In this document: in pieces, positions 39,116-53,410 of the stretch
Numbering within the stretch: position 1 is the first letter of the stretch
Layout: every line of letters begins with the position of its first letter
Source: Pseudomonas mosselii
Lineage (GTDB): Bacteria > Pseudomonadota > Gammaproteobacteria > Pseudomonadales > Pseudomonadaceae
Reading direction: 5' to 3'
DNA: 64,000 nucleotides
Assembly: GCF_003205295.1 (NCBI RefSeq)
Contig: NZ_QJRP01000016.1
Span: 1 to 64,000 of the forward strand
Translations under genes and position numbers: made by a program
Notes under the pieces: generated by a model
What the model was told of the DNA's origin: nothing
The model's database searches: none
What the model saw: only the letters and a program-made list of their open reading frames with translations

Positions 39116-40243
39116 ATGGCCCGGCTCTGCGTGGCGCTGGTCGCGGGCGAGGCCAGCGGCGATATTCTTGGTTCCGGCCTGATGCGCGCCATCAAGGAAC
39201 GCCATCCCGACGTACGGTTCATCGGTGTTGGCGGTCCCTTGATGGAAGCCGAGGGCATGATCTCCCACTTCCCGATGGAGCGCCTGGCCGTCATGGGCCT
39301 GGTCGAAGTGCTCGGACGCCTGCGTGAACTGCTCAAGCGGCGCAAGGAACTGATCCAGACACTGATCGGCGAAAAGCCCGACGTGTTCATCGGCATCGAT
39401 GCTCCCGATTTCACCCTCAATATCGAACTCAAGCTGCGCCAGGCCGGGATCAAGACGGTGCATTACGTCAGCCCGTCGGTCTGGGCCTGGCGGCAGAAGC
39501 GCGTGCTGAAGATTCGCGAGGGTTGCGACCTGATGCTCACCCTGTTGCCGTTCGAGGCGCGCTTTTATGAAGAGCAGGGCGTGCCGGTGCGTTTCGTCGG
39601 CCATCCGCTGGCGGACACTATCCCCCTGGAGGCCGACCGTGGCGCGGCGCGTGCCGAACTGGGCCTGGACGCAGGCCCGGTGATCGCGTTGATGCCTGGC
39701 AGCCGGGGCGGTGAGGTGGGGCGCCTGGGGGCCTTGTTCCTCGATGCCGCCCAGCGCCTGTGCGAGCTGGTGCCCGGCGTGCGCTTCGTGCTGCCGTGCG
39801 CGAATGCCGCCCGGCGTGCCCAGGTCGAGCAGATGCTCGAAGGGCGCGAGTTGCCGCTGACCCTGCTGGACGGTCGCTCGCACCAGGCGCTGGCCGCCTG
39901 TGACGCGGTGCTGATCGCGTCTGGCACCGCCACCCTGGAAGCGATGCTTTACAAGCGACCAATGGTGGTGGCCTACCGCCTGGCGCCGCTGACCTACTGG
40001 ATCCTCAAGCGCATGGTCAAGAGCCCGTACGTGTCGCTGCCCAACCTGCTGGCCCAGCGCCTGCTGGTACCGGAACTGCTGCAGGACGCCGCCACCAGCG
40101 AAGCCCTGGCCCAGACCCTGGCGCCGCTGGTCAAGGACGGCTCGCAACAGACCGACAGCTTCGACCAGATTCACCGCACCCTGCGCCGCGACGCCTCCAA
40201 CCAGGCGGCCGACGCGGTGCTCGCCCTGTTGAAGGACCGCTGA
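39116..40243 (+). CDS. lpxB: Lipid-A-disaccharide synthase LpxB
   Basis: A 375-residue GT19 glycosyltransferase that joins UDP-diacylglucosamine and lipid X into the lipid A disaccharide. It begins [16 protein letters not shown], the conserved N-terminal block, and has MPGSRGGEV near residue 195. The ATG lies one base after the lpxA stop. rnhB starts one base after its own stop. It is peripheral at the inner membrane. Confidence 0.96.
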   Translation: MARLCVALVAGEASGDILGSGLMRAIKERHPDVRFIGVGGPLMEAEGMISHFPMERLAVMGLVEVLGRLRELLKRRKELIQTLIGEKPDVFIGIDAPDFTLNIELKLRQAGIKTVHYVSPSVWAWRQKRVLKIREGCDLMLTLLPFEARFYEEQGVPVRFVGHPLADTIPLEADRGAARAELGLDAGPVIALMPGSRGGEVGRLGALFLDAAQRLCELVPGVRFVLPCANAARRAQVEQMLEGRELPLTLLDGRSHQALAACDAVLIASGTATLEAMLYKRPMVVAYRLAPLTYWILKRMVKSPYVSLPNLLAQRLLVPELLQDAATSEALAQTLAPLVKDGSQQTDSFDQIHRTLRRDASNQAADAVLALLKDR

Positions 40244-40244
40244 C

Positions 40245-40868
40245 ATGCAGATGGGACTGGATTTCAACCTGGTTGAAGAACTGGTGGCCGGCGTCGATGA
40301 AGTGGGCCGTGGCCCGCTGTGCGGCGCGGTGGTCACTGCGGCGGTGATTCTCGACCCGCGCCGACCGATCCTCGGCCTGAACGACTCGAAGAAGCTCACC
40401 GAGGCCAAGCGCGACGCGCTGTTCGACGAGATCCGCGAAAAGGCCCTGAGCTTCTGCATCGCCCGGGCCGAAGTCGAGGAAATCGACCGTCTGAACATCC
40501 TCCAGGCCACCATGCTGGCCATGCAGCGCGCGGTCGAAGGGCTGCACATCACGCCGAAACTGGCGCTGATCGACGGCAACCGTTGCCCGAAGCTGGCAGT
40601 GCCGGCTGCGCCCGTGGTCAAGGGTGATTCCCAAGTGCCGGCGATCGCGGCGGCCTCGATCCTGGCCAAGGTCACCCGTGACCGCGAGATGAGCGCGTTC
40701 GAGCTGATCTATCCGGGTTATGGAATGGGTGGGCACAAGGGGTATCCGACCCCCGTTCACCTCGAGGCCCTGGCCCGTCTTGGGCCGACGCCCATTCATC
40801 GGCGTTCGTTCGCGCCTGTTCGGGCCGCATGGGAAGCCCGTGAAGGCATTTCCACCTCGCTGATCTGA
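40245..40868 (+). CDS. rnhB: Ribonuclease HII
   Basis: A 207-residue RNase that cuts RNA in RNA/DNA hybrids and removes single ribonucleotides. The acidic active-site block [11 protein letters not shown] lies near residue 17, with further conserved blocks at LNDSKKL and [11 protein letters not shown]. The lpxB stop is one base upstream, so they are co-translated. A REP pair follows before dnaE, separating the transcripts physically. Confidence 0.95.
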   Translation: MQMGLDFNLVEELVAGVDEVGRGPLCGAVVTAAVILDPRRPILGLNDSKKLTEAKRDALFDEIREKALSFCIARAEVEEIDRLNILQATMLAMQRAVEGLHITPKLALIDGNRCPKLAVPAAPVVKGDSQVPAIAAASILAKVTRDREMSAFELIYPGYGMGGHKGYPTPVHLEALARLGPTPIHRRSFAPVRAAWEAREGISTSLI

Positions 40869-40879
40869 TCGGCTCCATT

Positions 40880-40939
40880 CATCGCGGGGCAAGCCCGCTC
40901 CCACGCCGAGCTGTGTGGGGGCGGGCTTGCCCCGCGATG
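40880..40939. repeat. REP pair between rnhB and dnaE
   Basis: Arms beginning CATCGCGGGGCAAGCCCGCT and its complement span 40880-40939 with a short spacer and one mismatch. CGCGGG family. Confidence 0.87.
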
Positions 40940-41035
40940 CATTCTGCAACCAACCGCTGACCTGCAGGCGAGGCAAGCGAAGAGCAATACGCTACAATCC
41001 CGCCCTTGTCGTTCAGCACTGCTACAGGATCCTCC

Positions 41036-44000
41036 ATGTCGGTCTCCTTCGTTCACCTTCGCGTGCACTCCGAATTCTCCCTGGTCGACGGCCTGGTGCG
41101 GATCAAGCCGCTGGCCAAGGCCCTGGCCGGGATGAGCATGCCGGCGGTGGCAATCACCGACCAGAGCAACATGTGCTCGCTGGTGAAGTTCTACAAGACC
41201 GCCATGGGCGCCGGCATCAAGCCGATCTGCGGCGCCGACCTGTGGCTGGCCGGGGCCGACCCCGAGGCGCCGCTGTCGCGCATTTGCTTCCTGGCGATGA
41301 ATCCCAAGGGTTATCGCAACCTCACCGAGCTGATCTCCCGTGGCTGGACCGACGGCCAGCGCAACGGCCTTGTGATCATCCAGCGTGACTGGATCGCCCC
41401 GGCCAGCGAAGGGTTGATCGCCCTGTCCGCGGGCAAGGAAGGCGATATTGGCATGGCGCTGATGACCGGCCGTCAGGACGAGGCCGAAGCCTTGCTCGGC
41501 GACTGGATGGGCATGTTCCCGGACCGTTTCTATGTCGAGGTGCAACGGACCAACCGCGCTGGTGATGAAGAATACGTGCACGCCGCCGTGGCCCTGGCCG
41601 ACAAGCTTGGCGCACCGCTGGTGGCGACCAACGACGTGCGTTTCATCAAGCAGTCGGACTTCGATGCCCACGAGACCCGCGTCTGCATCGGCGAGGGCTG
41701 GACCCTGGACGACCCGCGCCGCCCGCGCGGCTACAGCGACCAGCAGTACCTCAAGTCGCCCGAAGAGATGGCCGAGCTGTTCAGCGACCTGCCGGACGCC
41801 ATTGCCAACACCGTCGAGATCGCCAAGCGCTGCAACATCACCGTGCAGCTGGGCAAGTACTTCCTCCCCGATTTCCCGACGCCCAACGGCATGGGCATCG
41901 ACGACTACCTGCGCCATGTCTCTCATGAAGGTCTGGAAGAGCGCCTGGCGGTGCTCTGGCCGAAGGAGACCACGCCCAATTACGAAGAGAAGCGCCAGGT
42001 CTACCTGGACCGCCTGAAGTTCGAGCTGGATATCATCATCCAGATGGGCTTCCCCGGTTACTTCCTGATCGTTATGGACTTCATCAAGTGGGCCAAGAAC
42101 AACGACGTGCCGGTCGGGCCGGGCCGGGGCTCGGGTGCCGGCTCGCTTGTGGCCTATGTACTCAAGATCACCGACCTCGACCCCCTGGCCTATGACCTGC
42201 TGTTCGAGCGCTTCCTGAACCCTGAACGTATTTCCATGCCCGACTTCGACGTCGACTTTTGCATGGATGGTCGCGACCGCGTGATCGACTACGTGGCCGA
42301 GGCCTACGGGCGCAATGCGGTGAGCCAGATCATCACCTTCGGTACCATGGCCGCCAAGGCGGTAGTGCGAGATGTGGCGCGGGTGCAGGGCAAGTCCTAC
42401 GGCCTGGCCGACCGCCTGTCGAAGATGATCCCGTTCGAAGTGGGCATGACCCTGGAGAAGGCCTACGAGCAGGAAGAGATCCTGCGTGATTTCCTCAAGA
42501 GTGACGAGGACGGCCGCGAGATCTGGGACATGGCCCTCAAGCTCGAAGGTGTCACTCGTGGTACCGGCAAGCACGCCGGTGGCGTGGTGATCGCGCCGAC
42601 CAAGCTCACCGATTTTTCGCCGATCGCCTGTGACGAAGAAGGCGGCGGCCTGGTGACCCAGTTCGACAAGGATGACGTCGAGGCGGCGGGCCTGGTGAAG
42701 TTCGACTTCCTCGGCCTGCGGACCCTGACCATCATCAAGTGGGCGATGGAGATCATCAACCGCGAGCAGGCCAAGAAGAACCTGCCCGACGTCAACATCG
42801 ACTTCATCCCGCTGGACGACCGCAAGACCTACGAGCTGCTGCAAAAAGCCGAGACCACCGCGGTGTTCCAGCTCGAATCCCGTGGCATGAAGGAGCTGAT
42901 CAAGAAGCTCAAGCCCGACTGTCTGGAAGACCTCATCGCACTGGTGGCGCTGTTCCGTCCAGGGCCGCTGCAATCGGGCATGGTGGACGACTTCATCAAC
43001 CGCAAGCACGGCCGGGCAGAGCTGGCCTACCCGCACTCCGACTACCAGTACGAAGGCCTCAAGCCGGTACTCGCGCCGACCTACGGCATCATCCTGTACC
43101 AGGAACAGGTGATGCAGATCGCCCAGGTGATGGCCGGCTACACCCTCGGTGGCGCCGACATGCTGCGCCGGGCCATGGGTAAGAAAAAGCCCGAGGAAAT
43201 GGCCAAGCAGCGTGGTGGTTTCATCGAAGGCTGCGTGGCCAACAACATCGATGCGGACCTGGCCGGTAACATCTTCGACCTGGTAGAGAAGTTCGCAGGC
43301 TACGGCTTCAACAAATCCCACTCCGCCGCCTACGGCCTGGTGTCGTACCAGACCGCCTGGCTGAAAACCCACCACCCGGCGCCGTTCATGGCCGCGGTGT
43401 TGTCGGCGGATATGCACAACACCGACAAGGTGGTGGTGCTGGTCGAGGAAGTGCGCAGCATGAAGCTGCGCCTGGACGCGCCGGACGTGAACTTCTCGGA
43501 CTTCAAGTTCACCGTCAACAATGACGGGCGCATCGTCTATGGCCTGGGCGCGATCAAGGGCGTGGGCGAGGGGCCGGTGGAGGCGATCGTCGAAGCCCGC
43601 GCCCAGGGCGGGCCGTTCAAGGACCTGTTCGACTTCTGCGAGCGGATTGACCTCAAGCGGGTCAACAAGCGCACCCTCGACGCACTGATCCGCAGTGGTG
43701 CGCTGGACCGCCTGGGGCCGCACTTCCATGACGAGATCAAGGCCTACCAGGCCAACATCGACATCAACCGTGCAACCTTGCTGTCGGCGCTGGGCGAGGC
43801 CGTGAAGGCTGCCGAGCAGGCCGCCCATACCGCGGACAGTGGCCACGTCGACCTGTTCGGCGGCATGTTCGATGAGGCGGATGTCGACGTCTACGCCAAC
43901 CATCGCAAGGTGCGCGAGCTGACGCTCAAGGAACGCCTCAAGGGCGAAAAGGATACCCTTGGGCTGTACCTGACCGGCCACCCTATCGACGAATACGAGA

Positions 44001-44560
44001 CCGAGATCCGCCGTTTCGCCCGCCAGCGCATCGTCGACCTCAAGCCGGCGCGGGACACCCAGACCATCGCCGGCATGATCATTGCCCTGCGGGTGATGAA
44101 GAACAAGAAGGGTGACAAGATGGGCTTTGTCACCCTGGATGACCGTTCCGGGCGCATCGAGGCCTCGCTGTTCGCCGATGCCTTCATGGGCGCCCAGGCA
44201 CTGCTGCAGACCGACGCCATGGTGGTGGTGGAAGGGGAGGTGAGCAATGACGACTTCTCCGGCGGCCTGCGCCTGCGGGTCAAGACCGTGATGACCATGG
44301 AGGACGCCCGGACCAAGCTGGCCGAGAGCCTGCGTCTGAAGGTCGGCCATGATGCGCTCAAGGGCGATCGTTTGAAATGGCTGGGCGAGCTGATCACCCG
44401 TCACCGCGGCGGCTGCCCGATCACCCTGGAGTACACCGGCAGCGACGCCAAGGCCATGCTGCAGTTCGGCGACCAGTGGTCGATCGACCCGGCCGATGGC
44501 CTGATTCAGGCACTGCGTGACCAGTTCGGGCGTGAGAACGTCTTCCTGCAATACCGTTGA
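41036..44560 (+). CDS. dnaE: DNA polymerase III alpha subunit DnaE
   Basis: A 1174-residue replicative polymerase. Domains: PHP (1-280, starting VHLRVHSEFSLVDG), C-family polymerase core with catalytic Asp403/Asp405 in MPDFDVDFC, helix-hairpin-helix and OB fold (about 990-1080), and a C-terminal tau-binding part. ATG 41036 is chosen over a Met 10 codons earlier because homology begins at MSVSFVHL. A -10-like TACAAT is at 40993-40998. Length is normal. Confidence 0.97.
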   Translation: MSVSFVHLRVHSEFSLVDGLVRIKPLAKALAGMSMPAVAITDQSNMCSLVKFYKTAMGAGIKPICGADLWLAGADPEAPLSRICFLAMNPKGYRNLTELISRGWTDGQRNGLVIIQRDWIAPASEGLIALSAGKEGDIGMALMTGRQDEAEALLGDWMGMFPDRFYVEVQRTNRAGDEEYVHAAVALADKLGAPLVATNDVRFIKQSDFDAHETRVCIGEGWTLDDPRRPRGYSDQQYLKSPEEMAELFSDLPDAIANTVEIAKRCNITVQLGKYFLPDFPTPNGMGIDDYLRHVSHEGLEERLAVLWPKETTPNYEEKRQVYLDRLKFELDIIIQMGFPGYFLIVMDFIKWAKNNDVPVGPGRGSGAGSLVAYVLKITDLDPLAYDLLFERFLNPERISMPDFDVDFCMDGRDRVIDYVAEAYGRNAVSQIITFGTMAAKAVVRDVARVQGKSYGLADRLSKMIPFEVGMTLEKAYEQEEILRDFLKSDEDGREIWDMALKLEGVTRGTGKHAGGVVIAPTKLTDFSPIACDEEGGGLVTQFDKDDVEAAGLVKFDFLGLRTLTIIKWAMEIINREQAKKNLPDVNIDFIPLDDRKTYELLQKAETTAVFQLESRGMKELIKKLKPDCLEDLIALVALFRPGPLQSGMVDDFINRKHGRAELAYPHSDYQYEGLKPVLAPTYGIILYQEQVMQIAQVMAGYTLGGADMLRRAMGKKKPEEMAKQRGGFIEGCVANNIDADLAGNIFDLVEKFAGYGFNKSHSAAYGLVSYQTAWLKTHHPAPFMAAVLSADMHNTDKVVVLVEEVRSMKLRLDAPDVNFSDFKFTVNNDGRIVYGLGAIKGVGEGPVEAIVEARAQGGPFKDLFDFCERIDLKRVNKRTLDALIRSGALDRLGPHFHDEIKAYQANIDINRATLLSALGEAVKAAEQAAHTADSGHVDLFGGMFDEADVDVYANHRKVRELTLKERLKGEKDTLGLYLTGHPIDEYETEIRRFARQRIVDLKPARDTQTIAGMIIALRVMKNKKGDKMGFVTLDDRSGRIEASLFADAFMGAQALLQTDAMVVVEGEVSNDDFSGGLRLRVKTVMTMEDARTKLAESLRLKVGHDALKGDRLKWLGELITRHRGGCPITLEYTGSDAKAMLQFGDQWSIDPADGLIQALRDQFGRENVFLQYR

Positions 44561-44665
44561 AACGACGCATTTTAATCTCGACCTTTATGCGCCTGATCCC
44601 TTAAGGTAGGGCGCCAAACGGATCAACCGGCCGGCCGCCTGGCCGTAGACCCAAGACGGAAGCCT

Positions 44666-45613
44666 ATGAACCCGAATTTCCTCGATTTCGAACAGCCGAT
44701 TGCCGACCTGCAAGCCAAGATCGAAGAGCTGCGCCTGGTGGGCAACGACAACTCGCTGAACATCAGCGATGAAATTGCCCGTCTGCAGGACAAGAGCAGC
44801 ACCCTGACCGAGAGCATCTTCGGCAACCTGACCAGCTGGCAGATCGCCCGCCTGGCCCGTCATCCTCGCCGTCCGTACACCCTCGACTACATCGACCATA
44901 TCTTCACCGAGTTCGAGGAGCTGCACGGCGATCGCCACTTCGCCGACGACGCCGCCATCGTTGGTGGCACCGCGCGCCTGAACGACAAGCCGGTCATGGT
45001 CATCGGCCACCAGAAGGGCCGTGAAGTGCGCGAAAAGGTACGCCGCAACTTCGGCATGCCGCGCCCTGAAGGCTACCGCAAGGCCTGCCGCCTGATGGAA
45101 ATGGCCGAGCGCTTCAAGATGCCGATCCTGACCTTCATCGACACCCCGGGCGCCTACCCGGGCATCGACGCCGAAGAGCGCAACCAGAGCGAGGCCATCG
45201 CCTGGAACCTGCGCGTGATGGCCCGCCTGAAGACGCCGATCATCGCCACCGTTATCGGTGAAGGCGGTTCCGGCGGCGCACTGGCCATTGGCGTGTGCGA
45301 CCAGCTGAACATGCTGCAGTACTCGACCTACTCGGTGATCTCGCCGGAAGGTTGCGCCTCGATCCTGTGGAAGACCGCCGACCGCGCGGCCGATGCCGCC
45401 GAGGCCATGGGTGTGACCGCCGAGCGCCTGAAGAGCCTGAACATCGTCGACAAGGTCATCGCGGAGCCGCTGGGCGGTGCTCACCGTGATCCGGCGAAGA
45501 TGGCGGCCAATGTTCGCGCCGACCTGATCGAACAGCTGGACATGCTTGGCAAACTCGACAACGACGCGCTGCTCAAGCGCCGTTACGATCGCCTGATGAG
45601 CTACGGCCTCTGA
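44666..45613 (+). CDS. accA: Acetyl-CoA carboxylase carboxyltransferase subunit alpha
   Basis: A 315-residue half of the carboxyltransferase that transfers CO2 from biotin-BCCP to acetyl-CoA; it pairs with AccD. It has the crotonase-type fold with conserved [11 protein letters not shown] and EGGSGGALA blocks. It follows dnaE by 105 bp, the same order as in E. coli. A REP pair follows the stop. Confidence 0.97.
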   Translation: MNPNFLDFEQPIADLQAKIEELRLVGNDNSLNISDEIARLQDKSSTLTESIFGNLTSWQIARLARHPRRPYTLDYIDHIFTEFEELHGDRHFADDAAIVGGTARLNDKPVMVIGHQKGREVREKVRRNFGMPRPEGYRKACRLMEMAERFKMPILTFIDTPGAYPGIDAEERNQSEAIAWNLRVMARLKTPIIATVIGEGGSGGALAIGVCDQLNMLQYSTYSVISPEGCASILWKTADRAADAAEAMGVTAERLKSLNIVDKVIAEPLGGAHRDPAKMAANVRADLIEQLDMLGKLDNDALLKRRYDRLMSYGL

Positions 45614-45639
45614 TGGATTCCGGGGGCCGCATCGCGGCC

Positions 45640-45725
45640 CTTTCGCGACACAAGGCCGCTCCCACAGGATGGCGCCAGTTTCGATTACTGCGCGATCCTG
45701 TGGGAGCGGCCTTGTGTCGCGAAAG
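45640..45725. repeat. REP pair, second family, between accA and tilS
   Basis: Inverted arms of about 31 bases with the CTTTCGCGACACAAGGCCGC core, the same family as 11436-11523, and about 25 bases between the arms. Confidence 0.87.
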
Positions 45726-45769
45726 GGGCGCAAAGCGCCCCCGGCGATCTCAAGCCCTGTGAGGCCCTG

Positions 45770-47053
45770 ATGCTCAACCTCACCCTCTGGCTCAACGCCC
45801 CCACCTGGTACGTCGCCTTCTCCGGCGGCCTGGACTCCACCGTCCTCCTGCACCAGCTCGCCGACTACACCCGCAACCACCCCGCGCCTTCCTTGCGCGC
45901 CATCCATGTCCATCACGGCCTGCAAGCCGCCGCCGATGCCTGGCCCGATCACTGCCGAGCGGTGTGCGCCGCCCTGGGTGTCGAACTCGACGTGATCCCT
46001 GTCCAGATCGCCCCCGGCGCCAGCCTCGAACAAGCGGCCCGCAATGCCCGCTACGGCGCCTTCGAAGCGCGGCTTGGCGCGGGCGAGGTGCTGTTCACCG
46101 GGCAGCACCGTGACGATCAGGCCGAAACCCTGCTGTTTCGCTTGCTGCGCGGCGCCGGCTTGCGTGGGTTGTCCGCCATGCCGCAACAGCGGCCGCTAGG
46201 GCAGGGCAGCCTGGTGCGGCCATTGCTGGGGCTGTCGCGCCAACAGTTGCAGACCTACGCCGACATGCACGGGCTGGTATGGGTCGACGACCCTTCCAAT
46301 AGCGATACGGCCTTTGCCCGCAACTTCCTGCGCGGCGAGGTCTTCCCAATCCTGCGCCAGCGCTGGCCACAGGCCGAAGCCAATTTGGCACGCAGCGCCG
46401 AACACCTGGGCGAGGCACTGGGCCTGCTGGACGAGCTGGCCGATAGCGACCTGGCGAGTGCCTGCGACAATGCGCCGCTGCACTGGCTGGGGTTGGATTC
46501 ACTCAGCCTCGAGGCGCTCACCGCACTGTCCCCAGCGCGCCAGCGCAATGCCTTGCAGTTCTGGCTCAGCCAACGCACCCGCCTGCCCGACAGCCGCCAC
46601 TGGGTCGGCTGGAACGACCTGCGCGACGCGGCGGCCGATGCCTGCCCGGTCTGGCGTCTGACCGACGGCGAACTACATCGCAGCCATGGACGTATCTGGT
46701 GGCTGAGTGGCGATTGGCTGGCTGCGGTGTCGGGCGATTACCCCTGGCTGGACAGCGGGAAACCGTTGCGCCTGCCGGGTAATGGCAGCGTTCGCCTGAT
46801 GTCGGGCCTGCCAGGTGAAGGCCTGCATATCCGCTACCGCCAGGGCGGCGAGGTCATGCAACCGCCCGGCCGCGGCCGGCGCGATCTCAAGCGCCTGCTC
46901 AACGAGCTGCAGGTCCCGCAGTTCGTGCGCCCGCGCCTGCCGCTGCTGTATCGTGGCGAGCAGTTGCTAGCGGTGGCCAACCTGCCCGAGCTGGCGCAGG
47001 CGGATTGCCAGTTGCACTGGCTGCCGCCGACGAGCGTGCAAGGTTTGAGCTGA
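45770..47053 (+). CDS. tilS: tRNA(Ile)-lysidine synthase TilS
   Basis: A 427-residue ATP-pyrophosphatase that converts C34 of tRNA-Ile2 to lysidine so it reads AUA. The PP-loop S18-G-G-L-D-S23 is present, followed by the HHGLQAAADAW and TGQHRDDQAET blocks, then the TilS-specific C-terminal domain. ATG 45770 lies 44 bp after the REP. Length matches E. coli TilS (432). Confidence 0.95.
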   Translation: MLNLTLWLNAPTWYVAFSGGLDSTVLLHQLADYTRNHPAPSLRAIHVHHGLQAAADAWPDHCRAVCAALGVELDVIPVQIAPGASLEQAARNARYGAFEARLGAGEVLFTGQHRDDQAETLLFRLLRGAGLRGLSAMPQQRPLGQGSLVRPLLGLSRQQLQTYADMHGLVWVDDPSNSDTAFARNFLRGEVFPILRQRWPQAEANLARSAEHLGEALGLLDELADSDLASACDNAPLHWLGLDSLSLEALTALSPARQRNALQFWLSQRTRLPDSRHWVGWNDLRDAAADACPVWRLTDGELHRSHGRIWWLSGDWLAAVSGDYPWLDSGKPLRLPGNGSVRLMSGLPGEGLHIRYRQGGEVMQPPGRGRRDLKRLLNELQVPQFVRPRLPLLYRGEQLLAVANLPELAQADCQLHWLPPTSVQGLS

Positions 47054-47184
47054 AGGGTACATTCCGGTAGACTACCCTCCCTTCTTGATACAACTTCTGT
47101 GGGTTGCGCAAAAACACAGGAGTTGCCGATTACCAAGCAGTTTTTTGCTGGGCTGATTTCTTAAAATGACGAGCGAGCTCCATG

Positions 47185-47296
47185 CCGGGGATACCCCTGG
47201 TCTGTACAGACGCGGCAGTTTTTCGAGATGCACTGTGATTGACGCAGGTGATCGGGGGCTTCGGCCTTCCTTCGCTTTCTCCGGCGGCCCATGCCG
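47185..47296 (+). promoter_or_regulatory. pyrG leader with several hairpins
   Basis: Between tilS and pyrG (270 bases) lie CCGGGGATACCCCTGG (47185-47200), the perfect palindrome GTCTGTACAGAC (47200-47211) and GGCGG...CCGCC (47284-47296 region). They look like a structured leader or operator. I could not assign a convincing promoter. Confidence 0.35.
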
Positions 47297-47302
47297 CCTT
47301 AA

Positions 47303-49801
<2,499 letters not shown>

Positions 49802-49835
49802 AGCTCGTTTCTCGGGTAAAGTACCGCCCGTTCCA

Positions 49836-51243
<1,408 letters not shown>

Positions 51244-51326
51244 GCAAGAGATGGTAAAAAGGCAGCAGCCGGGGCCGACTGAACGTTCGTACTGATCGTT
51301 CGGTTGTCTCCACGGGTTTCTGTCGA

Positions 51327-51352
51327 CGAAGCCTGGCCTCGGCCAGGCTTCG
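51327..51352. terminator. Hairpin between eno and ftsB
   Basis: A 12-base perfect stem (CGAAGCCTGGCC / GGCCAGGCTTCG) with a 2-base spacer lies 84 bp after the eno stop and 48 bp before ftsB. No T-run follows directly, though TTTTTT occurs at 51381-51386. Confidence 0.5.
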
Positions 51353-51400
51353 TGCTATCGGAAGCTCGCTGCGGCGGCCTTTTTTACCCTGGATATCTTC

Positions 51401-51682
51401 ATGCGCAGTCCCTATTGGTTGTTCCTCGTCCTGCTCCTGCTGCTCGGCGGCCTGCAATATCGCCTTTGGGTAGGTAATGGCAGCCTGGCGCAAGTGACCG
51501 AACTCAAGCAGCAGATCGCCGACCAGCATGCGGAAAACGAGCGCCTGCTGGAGCGCAATCGCGTGCTCGACGCTGAAGTCCTGGAGTTGAAGAAAGGTAT
51601 GGAGACCGTGGAAGAACGGGCTCGTCATGAACTGGGGATGGTCAAGGAGGGTGAAACCCTCTACCAGCTGCCGCAGAAATGA
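51401..51682 (+). CDS. ftsB: Cell division protein FtsB
   Basis: A 93-residue bitopic inner-membrane divisome protein. It has a short cytoplasmic end, one transmembrane helix (about residues 5-21) and a periplasmic coiled coil (about 28-70) that pairs with FtsL and binds FtsQ. It lies between eno and ispD as in E. coli, and its stop overlaps the ispD ATG (ATGA). Confidence 0.93.
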   Translation: MRSPYWLFLVLLLLLGGLQYRLWVGNGSLAQVTELKQQIADQHAENERLLERNRVLDAEVLELKKGMETVEERARHELGMVKEGETLYQLPQK

Positions 51683-52386
51683 CAAACCAACTGCCGGCCT
51701 TCTGGGCTGTGATTCCTGCCGCGGGCGTCGGTGCCCGCATGGCTGCCGACCGTCCCAAGCAGTATCTGCAATTGGGCGGGCAGACGATTCTCGAGCATAG
51801 CCTCGACTGTTTCCTCGACCATCCCATGCTCAAGGGCGTGGTGGTCAGCATTGCTGAACAAGACCCTTACTGGCCCGGCCTGCGCTGCGCCACCGATCCG
51901 CGCATCCAGCGCGCCCCGGGCGGTAGCGAGCGCGCCGACTCGGTGCTCAACGCACTGTTGCTGCTGCATGCCCAGGGCGCGTCGGATGACGACTGGGTAC
52001 TGGTGCACGACGCCGCGCGGCCGAACCTGGCGCGTAGCGATCTGGACAAGTTGCTGTCAGCCCTGGCTGAAGATCCCGTCGGTGGATTGCTCGCCGTTCC
52101 CGCCCGGGACACCCTAAAGCGTGCCGATGGCGAGGGCAGGGTGGCGGCCACGGTTGATCGCAGTACTGTCTGGCAGGCCTATACCCCGCAGATGTTCCGT
52201 CTCGGCATGCTGCATCGGGCGATGGCCGAGTGCCTGGTGTCCGATGTGGCGGTCACCGACGAGTCGTCCGCCATCGAATGGGCCGGCTATGCGCCGCGCC
52301 TGGTCGAAGGGCGCAGCGACAACATCAAGGTGACCCGCCCGGAAGACCTGGAGTGGCTGCGCCAGCGCTGGGCCGGGCGCCGCTGA
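51679..52386 (+). CDS. ispD: 2-C-methyl-D-erythritol 4-phosphate cytidylyltransferase
   Basis: A 235-residue MEP-pathway enzyme making CDP-ME from MEP and CTP. The nucleotide-binding motif PAAGVGARM is near residue 16 and VHDAARP near residue 109. It overlaps ftsB by 4 bases. In E. coli ispF follows directly; here a LysR-frmA-fghA block separates them. Confidence 0.95.
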   Translation: MTNQLPAFWAVIPAAGVGARMAADRPKQYLQLGGQTILEHSLDCFLDHPMLKGVVVSIAEQDPYWPGLRCATDPRIQRAPGGSERADSVLNALLLLHAQGASDDDWVLVHDAARPNLARSDLDKLLSALAEDPVGGLLAVPARDTLKRADGEGRVAATVDRSTVWQAYTPQMFRLGMLHRAMAECLVSDVAVTDESSAIEWAGYAPRLVEGRSDNIKVTRPEDLEWLRQRWAGRR

Positions 52387-52404
52387 GCGCCGACCTGGCA
52401 CTGT

Positions 52405-52497
52405 CCCTGTAGGAGCGGGCTTGTCCCGCGAACACTGGCAAAGCCGGTGCCATGCGACGCGGCGCCTGCTTCGCGGGGCAAGCCCGCTCCTACAGGG
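52405..52497. repeat. REP pair downstream of ispD, overlapping the LysR gene end
   Basis: Arms CCCTGTAGGAGCGGGCTTGT and a near-complement span 52405-52497. The right arm includes the LysR gene's stop codon (TAG at 52492-52490, minus strand) and its last codons. Confidence 0.87.
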
Positions 52498-53392
52498 GAG
52501 AGGTGCGATACTCCGGCAACTGCGCCAACCCTTCCTTCAGGTAGTCGACCAACCTGCGCACCTTTGGCGACAGATGCCGCTGCTGCGGATACAGCGCCCA
52601 CACTGCCGTATTCGGCGGCTGATGCCCCTCCAGCAACGACACCAGCGCCCCGCTGTGCAAATGCTCGAGCACGTAGTAGTCCGGCAACTGGCACAGCCCC
52701 ATGCCTTGCAGGGCTGCATCCAGCACCGCCTGGCCGCTGTTGCAGCGCCAGTTGCCCAGCACCCGCTGGCTGATTTCGCGACCCTCCTGTTGCAGCGCCC
52801 ACTGGTCCGAACTGCCGACCAGGCAGTTGTGCCGCGCCAGCTCCGACAGGCTGTGTGGCCGTCCATAGCGCTCCAGGTAGGCCGGCGACGCGCACAGGTA
52901 CATGCGTCGCGGCGCCAGGCGCGTGGCTACCAGCCGTGAGTCCTGCAAACGCCCCAGGCGAATCGCCAGGTCCATGCCTTCGTGCAACAGGTCGAGGGTA
53001 CGGTTGCTCAGTTCCACTTCGACCCGCAACTGTGGGTACTGCGCCATGAAGCGCGTCACTAGCGGCACGATGAAGCGTTCGCCATAGGCCACCGCGCAGG
53101 TCATGCGCAGCAGGCCCTTGGGCTCGCTGGCCAGGTCGCCCATGGCCCGCAGCGCCTCCTCGCGGCCATCCTGCAGGCGCTGGCAGTGCTGGAGAAAGGT
53201 CTGCCCGGCTTCGCTCAGGGTCACCCGCCGGGTGCTGCGGTACAGAAGACGCGTCTGCAGGCGTTCCTCCAGGCGGGCGATCTGCCGACTGATGTGCGAG
53301 GACGACACCCCAAGGCGTTCGGCGGCGGCGGTGAACTGACCCGATTCTGCCACCGCGACAAACTCGTCGATACCCTCCCAGCGACTGTTCAT
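52490..53392 (-). CDS. LysR-family transcriptional regulator
   Basis: A 300-residue LysR regulator. The winged helix-turn-helix spans residues 1-62 (FTAAAERLGVSSSHISRQI), followed by a two-lobed co-inducer domain. It is divergent from frmA-fghA. In P. aeruginosa the regulator in this position (PA3630, to my recollection called GfnR) controls glutathione-dependent formaldehyde detoxification, so an activator role for frmA-fghA is likely. The C-terminal residues are encoded by a REP arm. Confidence 0.88.
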   Translation of the reverse strand: MNSRWEGIDEFVAVAESGQFTAAAERLGVSSSHISRQIARLEERLQTRLLYRSTRRVTLSEAGQTFLQHCQRLQDGREEALRAMGDLASEPKGLLRMTCAVAYGERFIVPLVTRFMAQYPQLRVEVELSNRTLDLLHEGMDLAIRLGRLQDSRLVATRLAPRRMYLCASPAYLERYGRPHSLSELARHNCLVGSSDQWALQQEGREISQRVLGNWRCNSGQAVLDAALQGMGLCQLPDYYVLEHLHSGALVSLLEGHQPPNTAVWALYPQQRHLSPKVRRLVDYLKEGLAQLPEYRTSPL

Positions 53393-53410
53393 GGATTATC
53401 CCTGTGTGGC

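Noticed and set aside
40796..44551. 1251-codon minus-strand frame opposite dnaE
   Set aside because: Antisense of dnaE; also runs through a REP pair, which real genes here avoid.
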